Assembly (NCBI RefSeq): GCF_001427285.1 | Contig: NZ_LMFV01000056.1 | Coordinates: 43,284 to 107,283 of the forward strand | Reading direction: 5' to 3' | Length of the DNA stretch: 64,000 nt | DNA from: Mesorhizobium sp. Root552 | Lineage (GTDB): Bacteria; Pseudomonadota; Alphaproteobacteria; Rhizobiales; Rhizobiaceae | Shown: positions 30,588 to 38,982 of the stretch, piece after piece | Position numbering within the stretch: the first letter of the stretch is position 1 | Layout: each line of letters begins with the position of its first letter | Notes under the pieces: model-generated | What the model saw: only the letters and a program-made list of their open reading frames with translations | What the model was told of the DNA's origin: nothing | Databases searched by the model: none | Position numbers and translations under genes: made by a program

Positions 30588-31388
30588 TCACATCGAAAAA
30601 TCGAACCGATAGCTGGTCGAAACACCGATCATGAACTGATCACGCGAACCGCGCTCCCGCACCAGGCTGGAATCGGCCGCAGGCCCCATCAAACGCGAAT
30701 ATTCACCGAACAGGCTGGCCGTTATCGGGTCCGTGACCTTCCAGGTAATAGCGCCGCCAACGCCTGCAGACTTGATGCCGCCGCCCGGATTATATGCGCT
30801 AAGACCCGATGCAACGGATTCTGCGGCACTGACCCCATAGTAGGCATCGAAATATTTCGACGAAGCGATAGACACGCGAGGTCCGCCCGAAATGCGAACA
30901 TCGGGCGTCACGTCATAGAAGGCGTCGGCCGCAATATCGGCGACAAAGCCGCTGTGAGAGCGGATGCCATGCCGCAGTTCGCCGCGCAGCCGCATCCAGT
31001 CAAAAGGATAGACTTCGACGAACCCGCCGACCTCGCCACCCCAGCGCACGGGATCAAGGCCACGAAGCTCATCGGCATCATTGTCGCGACCCCACAGGAA
31101 TTTTCCGGTCAACCCCGCACGGACGCCGCCGTCATCGATCAGCGCGAGCGAGATGTTGTCGTTGCGCGAAGAAAAGCGAACCGGATTTCCGGCCTTGCCG
31201 AGAGAGATGATCGGCGAAGCGCTAAGCAGATATTTCTTGCCGCCTTCGAAATTGGGGGCCACCATTCCGGTGGCGCCGAGCGTCAGATACCAGTCGCCCG
31301 ACAGCCAACCGCCTATCCCCTCGCCCGCGCTGGAAACCGTTGTGAAACCCAGCAGCATCGCTGCCGCAAATGCGGGGATCGTTCTCAT
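30588..31388 (-). CDS. MipA/OmpV-family outer-membrane protein
   Basis: A 266-residue outer-membrane beta-barrel of the MipA/OmpV type. A signal peptide (MRTIPAFAAAMLLGFTTVSSAGEG) is followed by alternating amphipathic strands, such as WYLTLGATGMVAPNFEGGKKY and GDIVVDIAADAF-like segments, ending in the terminal aromatic YRFDFSM. Related proteins scaffold murein synthases or act as porin-like proteins. The stop lies 267 bp upstream of the ileS start, so it is probably not in the same transcript. Confidence 0.88.
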   Translation of the reverse strand: MRTIPAFAAAMLLGFTTVSSAGEGIGGWLSGDWYLTLGATGMVAPNFEGGKKYLLSASPIISLGKAGNPVRFSSRNDNISLALIDDGGVRAGLTGKFLWGRDNDADELRGLDPVRWGGEVGGFVEVYPFDWMRLRGELRHGIRSHSGFVADIAADAFYDVTPDVRISGGPRVSIASSKYFDAYYGVSAAESVASGLSAYNPGGGIKSAGVGGAITWKVTDPITASLFGEYSRLMGPAADSSLVRERGSRDQFMIGVSTSYRFDFSM

Positions 31389-31564
31389 CTTCGGTCTGCC
31401 TCGCCGTTACGCCGGACAATGGGAGTACGGCAACTCTTGCGCGAAGGTCGGTAAAATTTGATTTAAATGTGCAACGATCCTGCAAATACCGGTGGTGCTG
31501 GACCGGCATCGCTACACGCGATAGTTTCATACCCGTGAGTTTGAAACGTCTTTGGAGTGGCAAC

Positions 31565-32119
31565 ATGGCTTTTCAGAACGACACGCTCAAGAACGCTATC
31601 GGGCAGGCACGCGATAAATGGGGATGGTTCGTCGCGCTCGGCGTTCTACTGCTGATCCTCGGCGGCATTGCATTTGCCAACCTGTTTGTCGCCACCGTCG
31701 CGTCGGTGTTTTTCGTCGGCTGGCTGATGCTGATATCCGGCGTCATCGAGATCATCCATGCATTTGGCGTCAAAACCTGGGGCCGTTTCTTCTACTGGCT
31801 GGCCAGCGGCCTGCTCTATGCGTTCGCCGGCTTTTTCGCCTTCTACAATCCCCTGCTCGCCTCGACGGTGCTGACCTTCATGCTGGCCGTCGCGCTCGTG
31901 GCATCAGGCGCACTGAGGGCTTGGGTCGGCTACGAACACCGCGAACAGCGCGGCTCGGGCTGGATCATCACGGCAGGCATCGTCACCGTGCTTGCCGGCC
32001 TCGTCATTGCGATGGGCTGGCCGGTCAACAGCATTTGGATACTTGGCTTGTTTCTTGCCATCGACCTGATTTTCCAGGGATGGACTTTCATCGCGTTCGG
32101 CTTGGCGCTGAGGAAATAG
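31565..32119 (+). CDS. HdeD/DUF308 family membrane protein
   Basis: A 184-residue inner-membrane protein with about six hydrophobic helices (for example WGWFVALGVLLLILGGIAFA and LFVATVASVFFVGWLMLISG), matching the HdeD/DUF308 family. HdeD is linked to acid resistance at high density in E. coli; the role here is unproven. The ATG at 31565 follows GGAGTGGCAAC and gives the family start MAFQNDTLKNAIGQ. An upstream frame to 31370 overlaps the MipA gene and is rejected. Confidence 0.88.
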   Translation: MAFQNDTLKNAIGQARDKWGWFVALGVLLLILGGIAFANLFVATVASVFFVGWLMLISGVIEIIHAFGVKTWGRFFYWLASGLLYAFAGFFAFYNPLLASTVLTFMLAVALVASGALRAWVGYEHREQRGSGWIITAGIVTVLAGLVIAMGWPVNSIWILGLFLAIDLIFQGWTFIAFGLALRK

Positions 32120-32127
32120 CCGCGCGC

Positions 32128-33102
32128 TCAAAAGGCGACCGCAGAATCCAGTTCCGAAAGCGGTCGCACGCCGGCCAGAAGTGCCCGCGCCTCGGCTTCG
32201 TCGCGCTTCATCTGCGCGACGAGCGGATCAAGCCCGTCGAATTTCACTTCGCCGCGCAGGTACCCGAAGAACGATACGTCGCAGACCTCGCCATAAAGAT
32301 CACCCGAGAAGTCGAAGAGGAATGTCTCAAGCAGCGGCGCGCCGTTGTCATCGACCGTCGGGCGGCGACCGAAACTGGCAACTGCGTCATGAAGCGTTCC
32401 GTCGGCACGTCGAAAGCGAACGGCATAGATGCCTTCCTTCAACGCGGTCTCGGCTGGCAGGCGCATGTTGGCGGTGGGGAAACCAAGCGTGCGGCCAAGC
32501 TTCTGACCACCAACCACCTCAGCTTCGACGGTAAACCGGTAGCCGAGCAGCCCCGCTGCCTGCACTGCATCGCCTTCGGACAGCAACGAACGTATCCGGC
32601 TTGACGAGACAATGCATGCGTCCTCATCGCGAAACGCATCAACCAACGTAACGCCAAATCCGTTTCGCGTGCCCGCTTCCATCAGGTAGGCCGGTCCACC
32701 TTGCCTGTCCTTGCCAAAGTGGAAGTTGAAGCCGGTTACGGCATGGCTGATGCCCAAATTGGCTTCCAGGATTGAATTTACGAAAGTTTCCGCCGAGTTT
32801 GCCGCAAACTCGCGCGTGAATGCCTGTTCGACCACAGCAGCAAATCCAAGCCTGGCGAGCAGTTTTGCCTTCATTGCCGGCGGTGTCAGCACAAACAGCG
32901 GCAAATCCGGGCGGAATACCTTGCGCGGATGCGGATCGAAGGTCAGGACCAAGGCAGGAACGCCTTGCTTTTGCGCCTGTCCCAATGCCCGACCGAGTAC
33001 AGCCTGGTGACCGCGGTGAACACCATCAAAATTGCCGATCGCAACGACGCCGCCCCTCAGATTTTCGGGCAGCGGCCGGTCTCCGGGCAATCGCACGCAC
33101 AT
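32128..33102 (-). CDS. ribF: Bifunctional riboflavin kinase/FAD synthetase
   Basis: A 324-residue RibF that makes FMN from riboflavin and then FAD. The FAD synthetase domain (about 1-185) shows GNFDGVHRGHQAVLGRAL and TFDPHPRKVF. The kinase domain (about 186-305) shows GRTLGFPTANM and the HFLFDFSGDLYG-like EtFLFDFSGDLYGE region. It is convergent with the HdeD-like gene by nine bases. The HAD gene ends 15 bp upstream on the same strand. No FMN riboswitch is evident. Confidence 0.96.
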   Translation of the reverse strand: MCVRLPGDRPLPENLRGGVVAIGNFDGVHRGHQAVLGRALGQAQKQGVPALVLTFDPHPRKVFRPDLPLFVLTPPAMKAKLLARLGFAAVVEQAFTREFAANSAETFVNSILEANLGISHAVTGFNFHFGKDRQGGPAYLMEAGTRNGFGVTLVDAFRDEDACIVSSSRIRSLLSEGDAVQAAGLLGYRFTVEAEVVGGQKLGRTLGFPTANMRLPAETALKEGIYAVRFRRADGTLHDAVASFGRRPTVDDNGAPLLETFLFDFSGDLYGEVCDVSFFGYLRGEVKFDGLDPLVAQMKRDEAEARALLAGVRPLSELDSAVAF

Positions 33103-33117
33103 GTTGAAGACGCCGTT

Positions 33118-33978
33118 TCAGCGAAGCCGGGGCATCACCGCCACCGGGCGGTAGCCGTATTTGGAAAGAAACGCGGCAAGCAGTTCCGGGTCTGGCGTTA
33201 GCGGATCGCCATAGTCGCGCGCATGAATGCCGCCCGAAACATAAAGCACGTCGAAACCATTGTCCGCAGCGCCCTTGATGTCGGTCATCATGCCGTCTCC
33301 GATGGCAAGCACCTCGCTGCGATCGAGCTCTCGGCCAACGATCTCCGATGCGGCCTTGAGGGCCGCCGTGTAGATAGGCGCATGGGGCTTGCCGGCGATC
33401 AGCGTGCGTCCGCCAAGCTGGCTGTAGTCGCGGGCCAGCGCGCCCGCGCACCAGATCAGCCGTTCGCCGCGTTCCACAACGATATCCGGGTTGGCGCAAA
33501 TGAACGGCAGGTTGCGGGAACGGAAGCGGAAAAGCAGATCCTTGTAGTCTTCCGGCGTCTCCATCTCGTCGTCGAAAAGGCCGGTGCAGACGATCGCCTG
33601 AGCCTCGAACTCCTCGACCAGTTCGACACCAAGACCGTCATAGATGTTGGCGTCACGATCAGGTCCGAGGTGAAACACTTTCTTCGGCCCTTCCGCGATG
33701 AGATCGCGCGTTACATCGCCCGAACTCACCACCTTGTCGAAACTGCCGTCCGGCACGCCAATAAAGCGCATCTGGTCGATCACATCGCCACTCAGGCGCG
33801 GTGAATTGGTGATCATGACGACTGCCAGACCTTCGGCGCGTGCCTTTGCCAGGGCAGCCGCGGCGGCTGGGAAATGCGTCTCGCCATTGTGCACGACACC
33901 CCACACATCACACAAAATCGCAGCGTAGCGGGGTGATAGGTTGTCGAACGAGGCAATTATTCCGGGGTGGGCCGTCAT
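33118..33978 (-). CDS. TIGR01459-type HAD-superfamily phosphatase (NagD-like)
   Basis: A 286-residue HAD hydrolase. The nucleophile motif DVWGVVHNG (DxDxx variant with DVWG), motif II MITNSPRLS, and motif IV GDGMMTDIKGAADNG mark the NagD/TIGR01459 family. Substrates are probably sugar phosphates or nucleotides, unproven. I prefer the ATG at 33978, as it puts the catalytic motif near residue 25 as in relatives; an ATG at 34008 is possible. It is cotranscribed with ribF (15-bp gap). Its start is followed by a divergent gap to the TadG-like gene. Confidence 0.88.
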   Translation of the reverse strand: MTAHPGIIASFDNLSPRYAAILCDVWGVVHNGETHFPAAAAALAKARAEGLAVVMITNSPRLSGDVIDQMRFIGVPDGSFDKVVSSGDVTRDLIAEGPKKVFHLGPDRDANIYDGLGVELVEEFEAQAIVCTGLFDDEMETPEDYKDLLFRFRSRNLPFICANPDIVVERGERLIWCAGALARDYSQLGGRTLIAGKPHAPIYTAALKAASEIVGRELDRSEVLAIGDGMMTDIKGAADNGFDVLYVSGGIHARDYGDPLTPDPELLAAFLSKYGYRPVAVMPRLR

Positions 33979-34209
33979 GCTGTTTCTCGAACCTGTAGCT
34001 GAAGACATCGCGGTCGGAAGCCGTTTGTGAGGCTCGAATTAGCCGATGCGTCCGAAACTGTCACCAGCTTTCCTCTCGGATCTGGAAAAGCCATGGTTAA
34101 CCGAAGGGAAATGCCAAACCTCATTTTGATGGGATTCCGCGAACACGAAATTTAATCATTTCTGTCATTTTGTTGCTGTGAATTGGGCTTGGCAGGGGTC
34201 ACGAAGCCG

Positions 34210-36114
34210 ATGTTCATGAAATTCAGAAAAGACACACGCGGCAACTATGCACTTGTAACGGCGCTCGCAATGGCACCCTTGATGGGCGCTTTGGCGATTG
34301 CGGTGGATTACACCGAAATGTCCCGCCAACGGCTCGATACGCGCAATGCGCTTGATGCTGCCAACATTGCCACTGCCCGCCAACTCCAATCGGGGGCTAC
34401 GGAAACTCAGGCTAAAGCCTATGCGCAGGATTTCTTTCTGGCGAATCTTCGCCATGTAAAACCCGGTAAAACGACACTGAATGTCACGCTGCCCAGCAAC
34501 GCCGTTGGTGGTGGCGAGATGAAAATGTGTGCGGACCTGGTATACTCCCCATATTTCCTTCCTGCGGCGGCAAAGCTGATAGGGAAAACCTCAAGCGACT
34601 TCAGCTTCACGACTTGCTCTCAAGTGCGGCTGAAGAACTCCCTTGAGGTCGCTCTCGTTCTCGATAATTCAGGATCTATGGACGACAAGGTGGCATCTTC
34701 GACGAAGAGCCGCATCGAATTGCTTAAAGCCGCGGCCAAGCAACTTGTCGACACGATCTCCAAGCAGGCCGACATGATGAAGCAGGTGGAAAAGCCTGTG
34801 CAATTCGCGGTGGTGCCGTTCGCTGCATCGGTTAACGTCGGCACGCAATTCGAGACTTCCGCCTGGATGGACACGACCGGCGCCTCACCTATCCATCATG
34901 AAAATCTTGATTGGTCAGTCATGACCCAAACGAGGGACGCGAACCAGTACGCACAGAAGGTTGGAGATATCTGGATGGCCCGCGGCTCCACTTGGGATGC
35001 CGCTCAAAAAGATAAACCGCTGACGAGGTTTTCGCTTTTCAAGCTTTTGAAAAAGCAGACCGGTTCCCACAAGGAAAACGGCAAGACGATTATTGACTAT
35101 GGTTCTGTGGCATCCTGGGGCGGATGCGTGGAAGCGCGCCCGGCACCCTACAATATCAACGATACCTTGCCGACGACGTCGAAGCCGGAAAGCTATTTCG
35201 TGCCGATGTTCGCGCCCGACGAGACCGGCAATATATGGACAAAACAATCGAACAACTCGATCAAGACCTTCGGCATGAACAACAGTTGGTGGGATGACAA
35301 CGGCGATACGTCAACGAGCACAACAGCCAGCGTTCAAGTCGCAAGGCAGAAAAACACCCTCAAATATATAATGCCTGGCCCGCTCAGTCTGGCTGCTCTG
35401 CCGACTCCGATCAACGGCGGGCCGAATTACATGTGCACGACAAGCGCCATCACGCCGTTGCAGGACGTGACCAAAACCGACGGCAAGACCAAGATAAATA
35501 CGGCAATCGACGGAATGGCCGCTCTCGGTGCTACAAATGTCCCCGAGGGCATGGCTTGGGGCTGGCGAGTTTTGTCACATGGCGAGCCGTTCAGCGAAGG
35601 GCGTTCCGAAATAGAAAAGGGCAACGACAAGGTTGTCATCGTGCTGACCGACGGCGCGAACACCTACTATACGCCTGGCTATTTCGGCGACAACGACTAC
35701 GCCGGCAACAAGTCCAGTTATTCTGCCTACGGCTACACAGGAACGAAATACCAGAATGGCGACACCCGCCTTTTCATGGGAACGAGCTCCAGCGTGGTAA
35801 AATCAGGCAACAGCGCTTATACGGAGAGCAACTACTCGACGGCTTTGAACGAGCAGTTCGCAAAGTTGTGCGACAATGCAAAGGCCAACAATCTGATCGT
35901 CATGACTGTGGCTCTGGATCTCGATTCCAAGAAAAGCGCTGAATCCGCACAGATTGCAGCACTGAAGAAATGTGCTTCCGACTCCCGCTACCGCAAGGAT
36001 CCAACCGACCCCAGCAAACCCGATAAAATGTTCTGGAATGCGACGAGTTCGACCCTTGAAAATGACTTTAAGAAAATTGCAGACGAGCTTTCCAACCTGC
36101 GTATCGTAGGCTGA
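34210..36114 (+). CDS. TadE/TadG-like pilus assembly protein with split vWA domain, copy 1
   Basis: A 634-residue protein anchored by one N-terminal helix of the TadE/G type (DTRGNYALVTALAMAPLMGA), so it should be exported with most of the chain outside the inner membrane. A von Willebrand A metal site is visible: DNSGSM from Asp152, Thr442 in TNVPEGMAWGW, and Asp481 in IVLTDG. The gap of about 330 residues between the first and last of these is roughly three times normal, indicating a large insertion containing conserved cysteines (GGCVEARP, MCTT). No tad secretion genes lie nearby. An immediate paralogue follows. Confidence 0.85.
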   Translation: MFMKFRKDTRGNYALVTALAMAPLMGALAIAVDYTEMSRQRLDTRNALDAANIATARQLQSGATETQAKAYAQDFFLANLRHVKPGKTTLNVTLPSNAVGGGEMKMCADLVYSPYFLPAAAKLIGKTSSDFSFTTCSQVRLKNSLEVALVLDNSGSMDDKVASSTKSRIELLKAAAKQLVDTISKQADMMKQVEKPVQFAVVPFAASVNVGTQFETSAWMDTTGASPIHHENLDWSVMTQTRDANQYAQKVGDIWMARGSTWDAAQKDKPLTRFSLFKLLKKQTGSHKENGKTIIDYGSVASWGGCVEARPAPYNINDTLPTTSKPESYFVPMFAPDETGNIWTKQSNNSIKTFGMNNSWWDDNGDTSTSTTASVQVARQKNTLKYIMPGPLSLAALPTPINGGPNYMCTTSAITPLQDVTKTDGKTKINTAIDGMAALGATNVPEGMAWGWRVLSHGEPFSEGRSEIEKGNDKVVIVLTDGANTYYTPGYFGDNDYAGNKSSYSAYGYTGTKYQNGDTRLFMGTSSSVVKSGNSAYTESNYSTALNEQFAKLCDNAKANNLIVMTVALDLDSKKSAESAQIAALKKCASDSRYRKDPTDPSKPDKMFWNATSSTLENDFKKIADELSNLRIVG

Positions 36115-36139
36115 TCATATAGTCCTTACACCGAATTGC

Positions 36140-36164
36140 CCCGCCACTTGGCGGGCTTTTCTTT
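36140..36164 (+). terminator. Rho-independent terminator after TadG-like copy 1
   Basis: CCCGCC, loop ACTT, GGCGGG forms a 6-bp GC stem followed by C, then TTTTCTTT. It lies 26 bp after the stop and indicates the two TadG-like genes are, at least partly, separately transcribed. Confidence 0.75.
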
Positions 36165-36299
36165 ACCTGCAGCAGCGGGTTTGGTTAACGGCCGCTGAAT
36201 TGCCACCCTGCAAATCAACGCTCCGTTAATACCCGTTTTTCAGCATTTGCTGACACAATGATTGCCTGACATCTCCATCCGGCGGGGGCCGTGACTACC

Positions 36300-38276
36300 A
36301 TGCTTGCACTCTGGCGTGCGTTCTGGAGCGACACGCGCGGTCACTACGCTCTCATGACGGTAGTCGCCATGGTCCCCATCATGGGCGCGATTGCCATTGC
36401 CGTAGACTATAGCGAAATGGTGCGACAGAAGCAGAATGTCGCCAATGCGCTCGATGCCGCCAATATCGCAACAGCCAGGCGTATTGTGGAGGGAGCGACA
36501 GACGATCAGTTGCGCGCCTATGCGCTGGACTTCTTTCATGCCAACTTGAATGGCGTCAATCCGGCCGATACGACTCTAAGTGTCAAGCTGCCAGACAGCA
36601 GCGTGGGCGGCGGCACACTCAAGCTGACTGCCAATCTGAACTACAGGCCCTATTTCTATCCTGCTTTCGCGCAAATGATGAAAGAGGATACCGAAACGGT
36701 GAACCGGAAAATTTCCGTCGGCGTCGATTCGGAAGTGCGCTTGAAAAACACGCTGGAAGTGGCTCTGGTGCTCGACAATTCCGGTTCCATGACCAGCTAC
36801 GGCACGGGTTCGGGCCAGCGACGCATAGACCTGCTGAAAGATGCAGCCAAGCAATTGGTCGATACTTTGGCACTGCAGGCAAACCAGATCAAGCAAGTGG
36901 AAAAGCCGGTGCAATTCGGCTTGGTGCCCTTTGCCGCATCAGTCAATGTCGGCCCGCAAAATGACAGCAGTTCGTGGATAGACATTGCCGGCTTATCGCC
37001 TGTCCATAACGAGAATTTCGACTGGTCGACGATCTCGGCGCCGGACAAACGTGCAGCCAAAGATGGCTTCGGGGTCTGGCGCAAGACGGGTACTGGATGG
37101 GGCGCTGAAGAAGGAGAGATGCTCACGCGCTTCTCCCTTTACAAGGACATGAAGGTGGTCACCAGCCATGAGCGGGTCGACGCCAGCGAGCGCGTCGTCT
37201 GCGACGAATACCGCTCTAACAATACCTGCAAGCGCAGCCATAAAGAGTATGACTACGTAGATACTTACGGGCCGTTCGCCAGCTGGCAGGGCTGTGTCGA
37301 AGCCCGCCCCTACCCCTACAATGTAGATGATACGCCAGCGTCAGGCGGGCCGAACAACACGGGTATCGGGTTCGGCGACCCCGCTACCATGTTCGTTCCA
37401 ATGTTTGCCCCTGACGAGCCCGGCAACCACTGGAAACTGACCCAGGACCCGGATGAATCTGCTCCCAAGACCTACAGCGCTGCAAACAGTTGGTGGAACG
37501 ACGATCCCTCCAGCAGTACGGGCAAAACACGCCAGAGCAATATGGCCAAGTATTTCCAGGTGCGATCCTACGACGCTCCTGTGCTCAAGGCGGGTGCTGG
37601 CCCGAACTATAGTTGCACCACCAAACCGCTGACCCCGCTCACAGATGTCACCAAGCCGGAGGGCCTCGAGACGATCAAGGCCGCCATCGACGGCATGGCG
37701 GCAAACGGCAATACTGATGTGCCCGAAGGGATGGCTTGGGGATGGCGCGTTCTATCCCATAGCGAACCGTTCACGCAGGGACGCGCCGAAACGGAGAAAG
37801 GCAACGACAAGGTTATTATCGTTCTGACTGACGGTGAAAACACCTATTCTGTGCCGGGCAATGATCCTGCTGGCAACAAGTCGACCTATGCCGCCTATGG
37901 CTATGCCGGTGTTGGTTACAACGGCACGGCAACGACACGACTGTTTTCGGGAACGTCAAGCGCAATAGGTACGCTGAACTATTCGAGCAGCAACTATACC
38001 AATGCACTCAACGAGCAGATGACCAAGTTGTGCGAAAATGCCAAGGCTGGCAAGATCATCGTCATGACTGTGGCGCTTGATCTATCGACCAGCGATACTA
38101 GTGAAAACAAGGCAATAGAAGCGCTAAAGGCCTGTTCATCTGAATCGCGGTTCCGCAAGGATTCTGCCGATCCCAGCAAACCGGCGAAGCTGTTCTGGAA
38201 CGCTACGGGCGCATCGCTGGCAAAGGATTTCGAGGAAATCGGCAACGAGTTGTCGAACCTTCGCATCGTCAGTTGA
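36300..38276 (+). CDS. TadE/TadG-like pilus assembly protein with split vWA domain, copy 2
   Basis: A 658-residue paralogue of the preceding gene, similar along its whole length. It has the TadE/G-type N-terminal helix (GHYALMTVVAMVPIMGAIA), vWA motif DNSGSM from Asp159, Thr472 in TDVPEGMAWGW and Asp511 in IVLTDG. The insertion between the first two metal motifs is slightly longer and adds a CDEYRSNNTCKR segment, giving a second cysteine pair. ATG 36300 has GGCGGGGG at a workable spacing; a GTG at 36291 is too close to it. The role is probably surface adhesion or pilus biogenesis, by inference. Confidence 0.85.
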   Translation: MLALWRAFWSDTRGHYALMTVVAMVPIMGAIAIAVDYSEMVRQKQNVANALDAANIATARRIVEGATDDQLRAYALDFFHANLNGVNPADTTLSVKLPDSSVGGGTLKLTANLNYRPYFYPAFAQMMKEDTETVNRKISVGVDSEVRLKNTLEVALVLDNSGSMTSYGTGSGQRRIDLLKDAAKQLVDTLALQANQIKQVEKPVQFGLVPFAASVNVGPQNDSSSWIDIAGLSPVHNENFDWSTISAPDKRAAKDGFGVWRKTGTGWGAEEGEMLTRFSLYKDMKVVTSHERVDASERVVCDEYRSNNTCKRSHKEYDYVDTYGPFASWQGCVEARPYPYNVDDTPASGGPNNTGIGFGDPATMFVPMFAPDEPGNHWKLTQDPDESAPKTYSAANSWWNDDPSSSTGKTRQSNMAKYFQVRSYDAPVLKAGAGPNYSCTTKPLTPLTDVTKPEGLETIKAAIDGMAANGNTDVPEGMAWGWRVLSHSEPFTQGRAETEKGNDKVIIVLTDGENTYSVPGNDPAGNKSTYAAYGYAGVGYNGTATTRLFSGTSSAIGTLNYSSSNYTNALNEQMTKLCENAKAGKIIVMTVALDLSTSDTSENKAIEALKACSSESRFRKDSADPSKPAKLFWNATGASLAKDFEEIGNELSNLRIVS

Positions 38277-38381
38277 ACCAACGCCAATCGCTGGCCGCGA
38301 CGGCCGGTAGCCGCGCTAGGGCAATCATGTTCTTTTCCGCCCTGCCCGGCAAAAGCCATGATCGCTTGCCTATCAAGCGAA

Positions 38382-38906
38382 ATGAAAATCACCTCTCTCG
38401 AGACTGAGCCCACGGATTCCGACCCGACGTTTTTCCGAGATCGCCGGATGTTTGTTGCCGGTACCGGCCTGTTTGCCCTCTCCATGCTCGCTGGCTGCGG
38501 CACGATGCCGGCAGGTTCAGGTGCTGGCGCGTCCAATTCCGCCGCCGGGACACTGGCCGGTATCCGCAGCACTGAGAATTTATCCAGGCTTGTTCCAGAC
38601 AGCCAACTGGAGCGGGCTGCGCTGCAGCAGGCGGGCTATATGGCCAGCGCGAAGCGCATGACGCACACCACTGGTTGGGGCAAGGATTTCGCGTCTCGCG
38701 TCAACGGCAACCACATTGAGGGTGCCGCCGCGGAAAACATCGCCCAGGGGCGCATGGATATCCGCAGGTTGTTCGAGATGTGGATGAATTCGCCACCGCA
38801 CCGCCGTAACATCCTGGACGCACGCTTTACGCGCTTCGGACTTGCTTATGTCAGCGACGCGAAAAATCCGGACTGGCGCTATTGGGCGCTGGTGCTTGGA
38901 AAGTAG
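38382..38906 (+). CDS. CAP/SCP-domain lipoprotein
   Basis: A 174-residue secreted protein of the CAP (cysteine-rich secretory, Ag5, PR-1) superfamily. The signal has twin arginines, DRRMFVAGTGLFALSMLAGC, ending in a lipobox cysteine, so it may be a Tat-exported lipoprotein. The CAP domain follows with AALQQAGYMASAKRMTHT, AENIAQGRMDIRRLFEMWMN and SPPHRRNIL. Bacterial CAP proteins are poorly understood. The ATG at 38382 gives a sensible long n-region; 38358 is an alternative. It is convergent with the MFS gene. Confidence 0.88.
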   Translation: MKITSLETEPTDSDPTFFRDRRMFVAGTGLFALSMLAGCGTMPAGSGAGASNSAAGTLAGIRSTENLSRLVPDSQLERAALQQAGYMASAKRMTHTTGWGKDFASRVNGNHIEGAAAENIAQGRMDIRRLFEMWMNSPPHRRNILDARFTRFGLAYVSDAKNPDWRYWALVLGK

Positions 38907-38907
38907 G

Positions 38908-38973
38908 AGAGTAGAGCAACGGGGCACTGGGCAATTAATTCAGCTTCTTGCCCACTGCCCAGTGACCTACTCT
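38908..38973. terminator. Long stem-loop between convergent genes
   Basis: An outer stem AGAGTAG (38908-38914) with CTACTCT (38967-38973) encloses an inner perfect 9-bp stem CACTGGGCA (38925-38933) with TGCCCAGTG (38956-38964). It lies between the converging CAP-domain and MFS genes and can act on both strands as a bidirectional terminator. There is no T-run, so this is a structural inference. Confidence 0.6.
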
Positions 38974-38982
38974 GCTATTCCC

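Noticed and set aside
32000..33200. FMN riboswitch at ribF
   Set aside because: The HAD gene is only 15 bp upstream, leaving no room, and no conserved element is visible.
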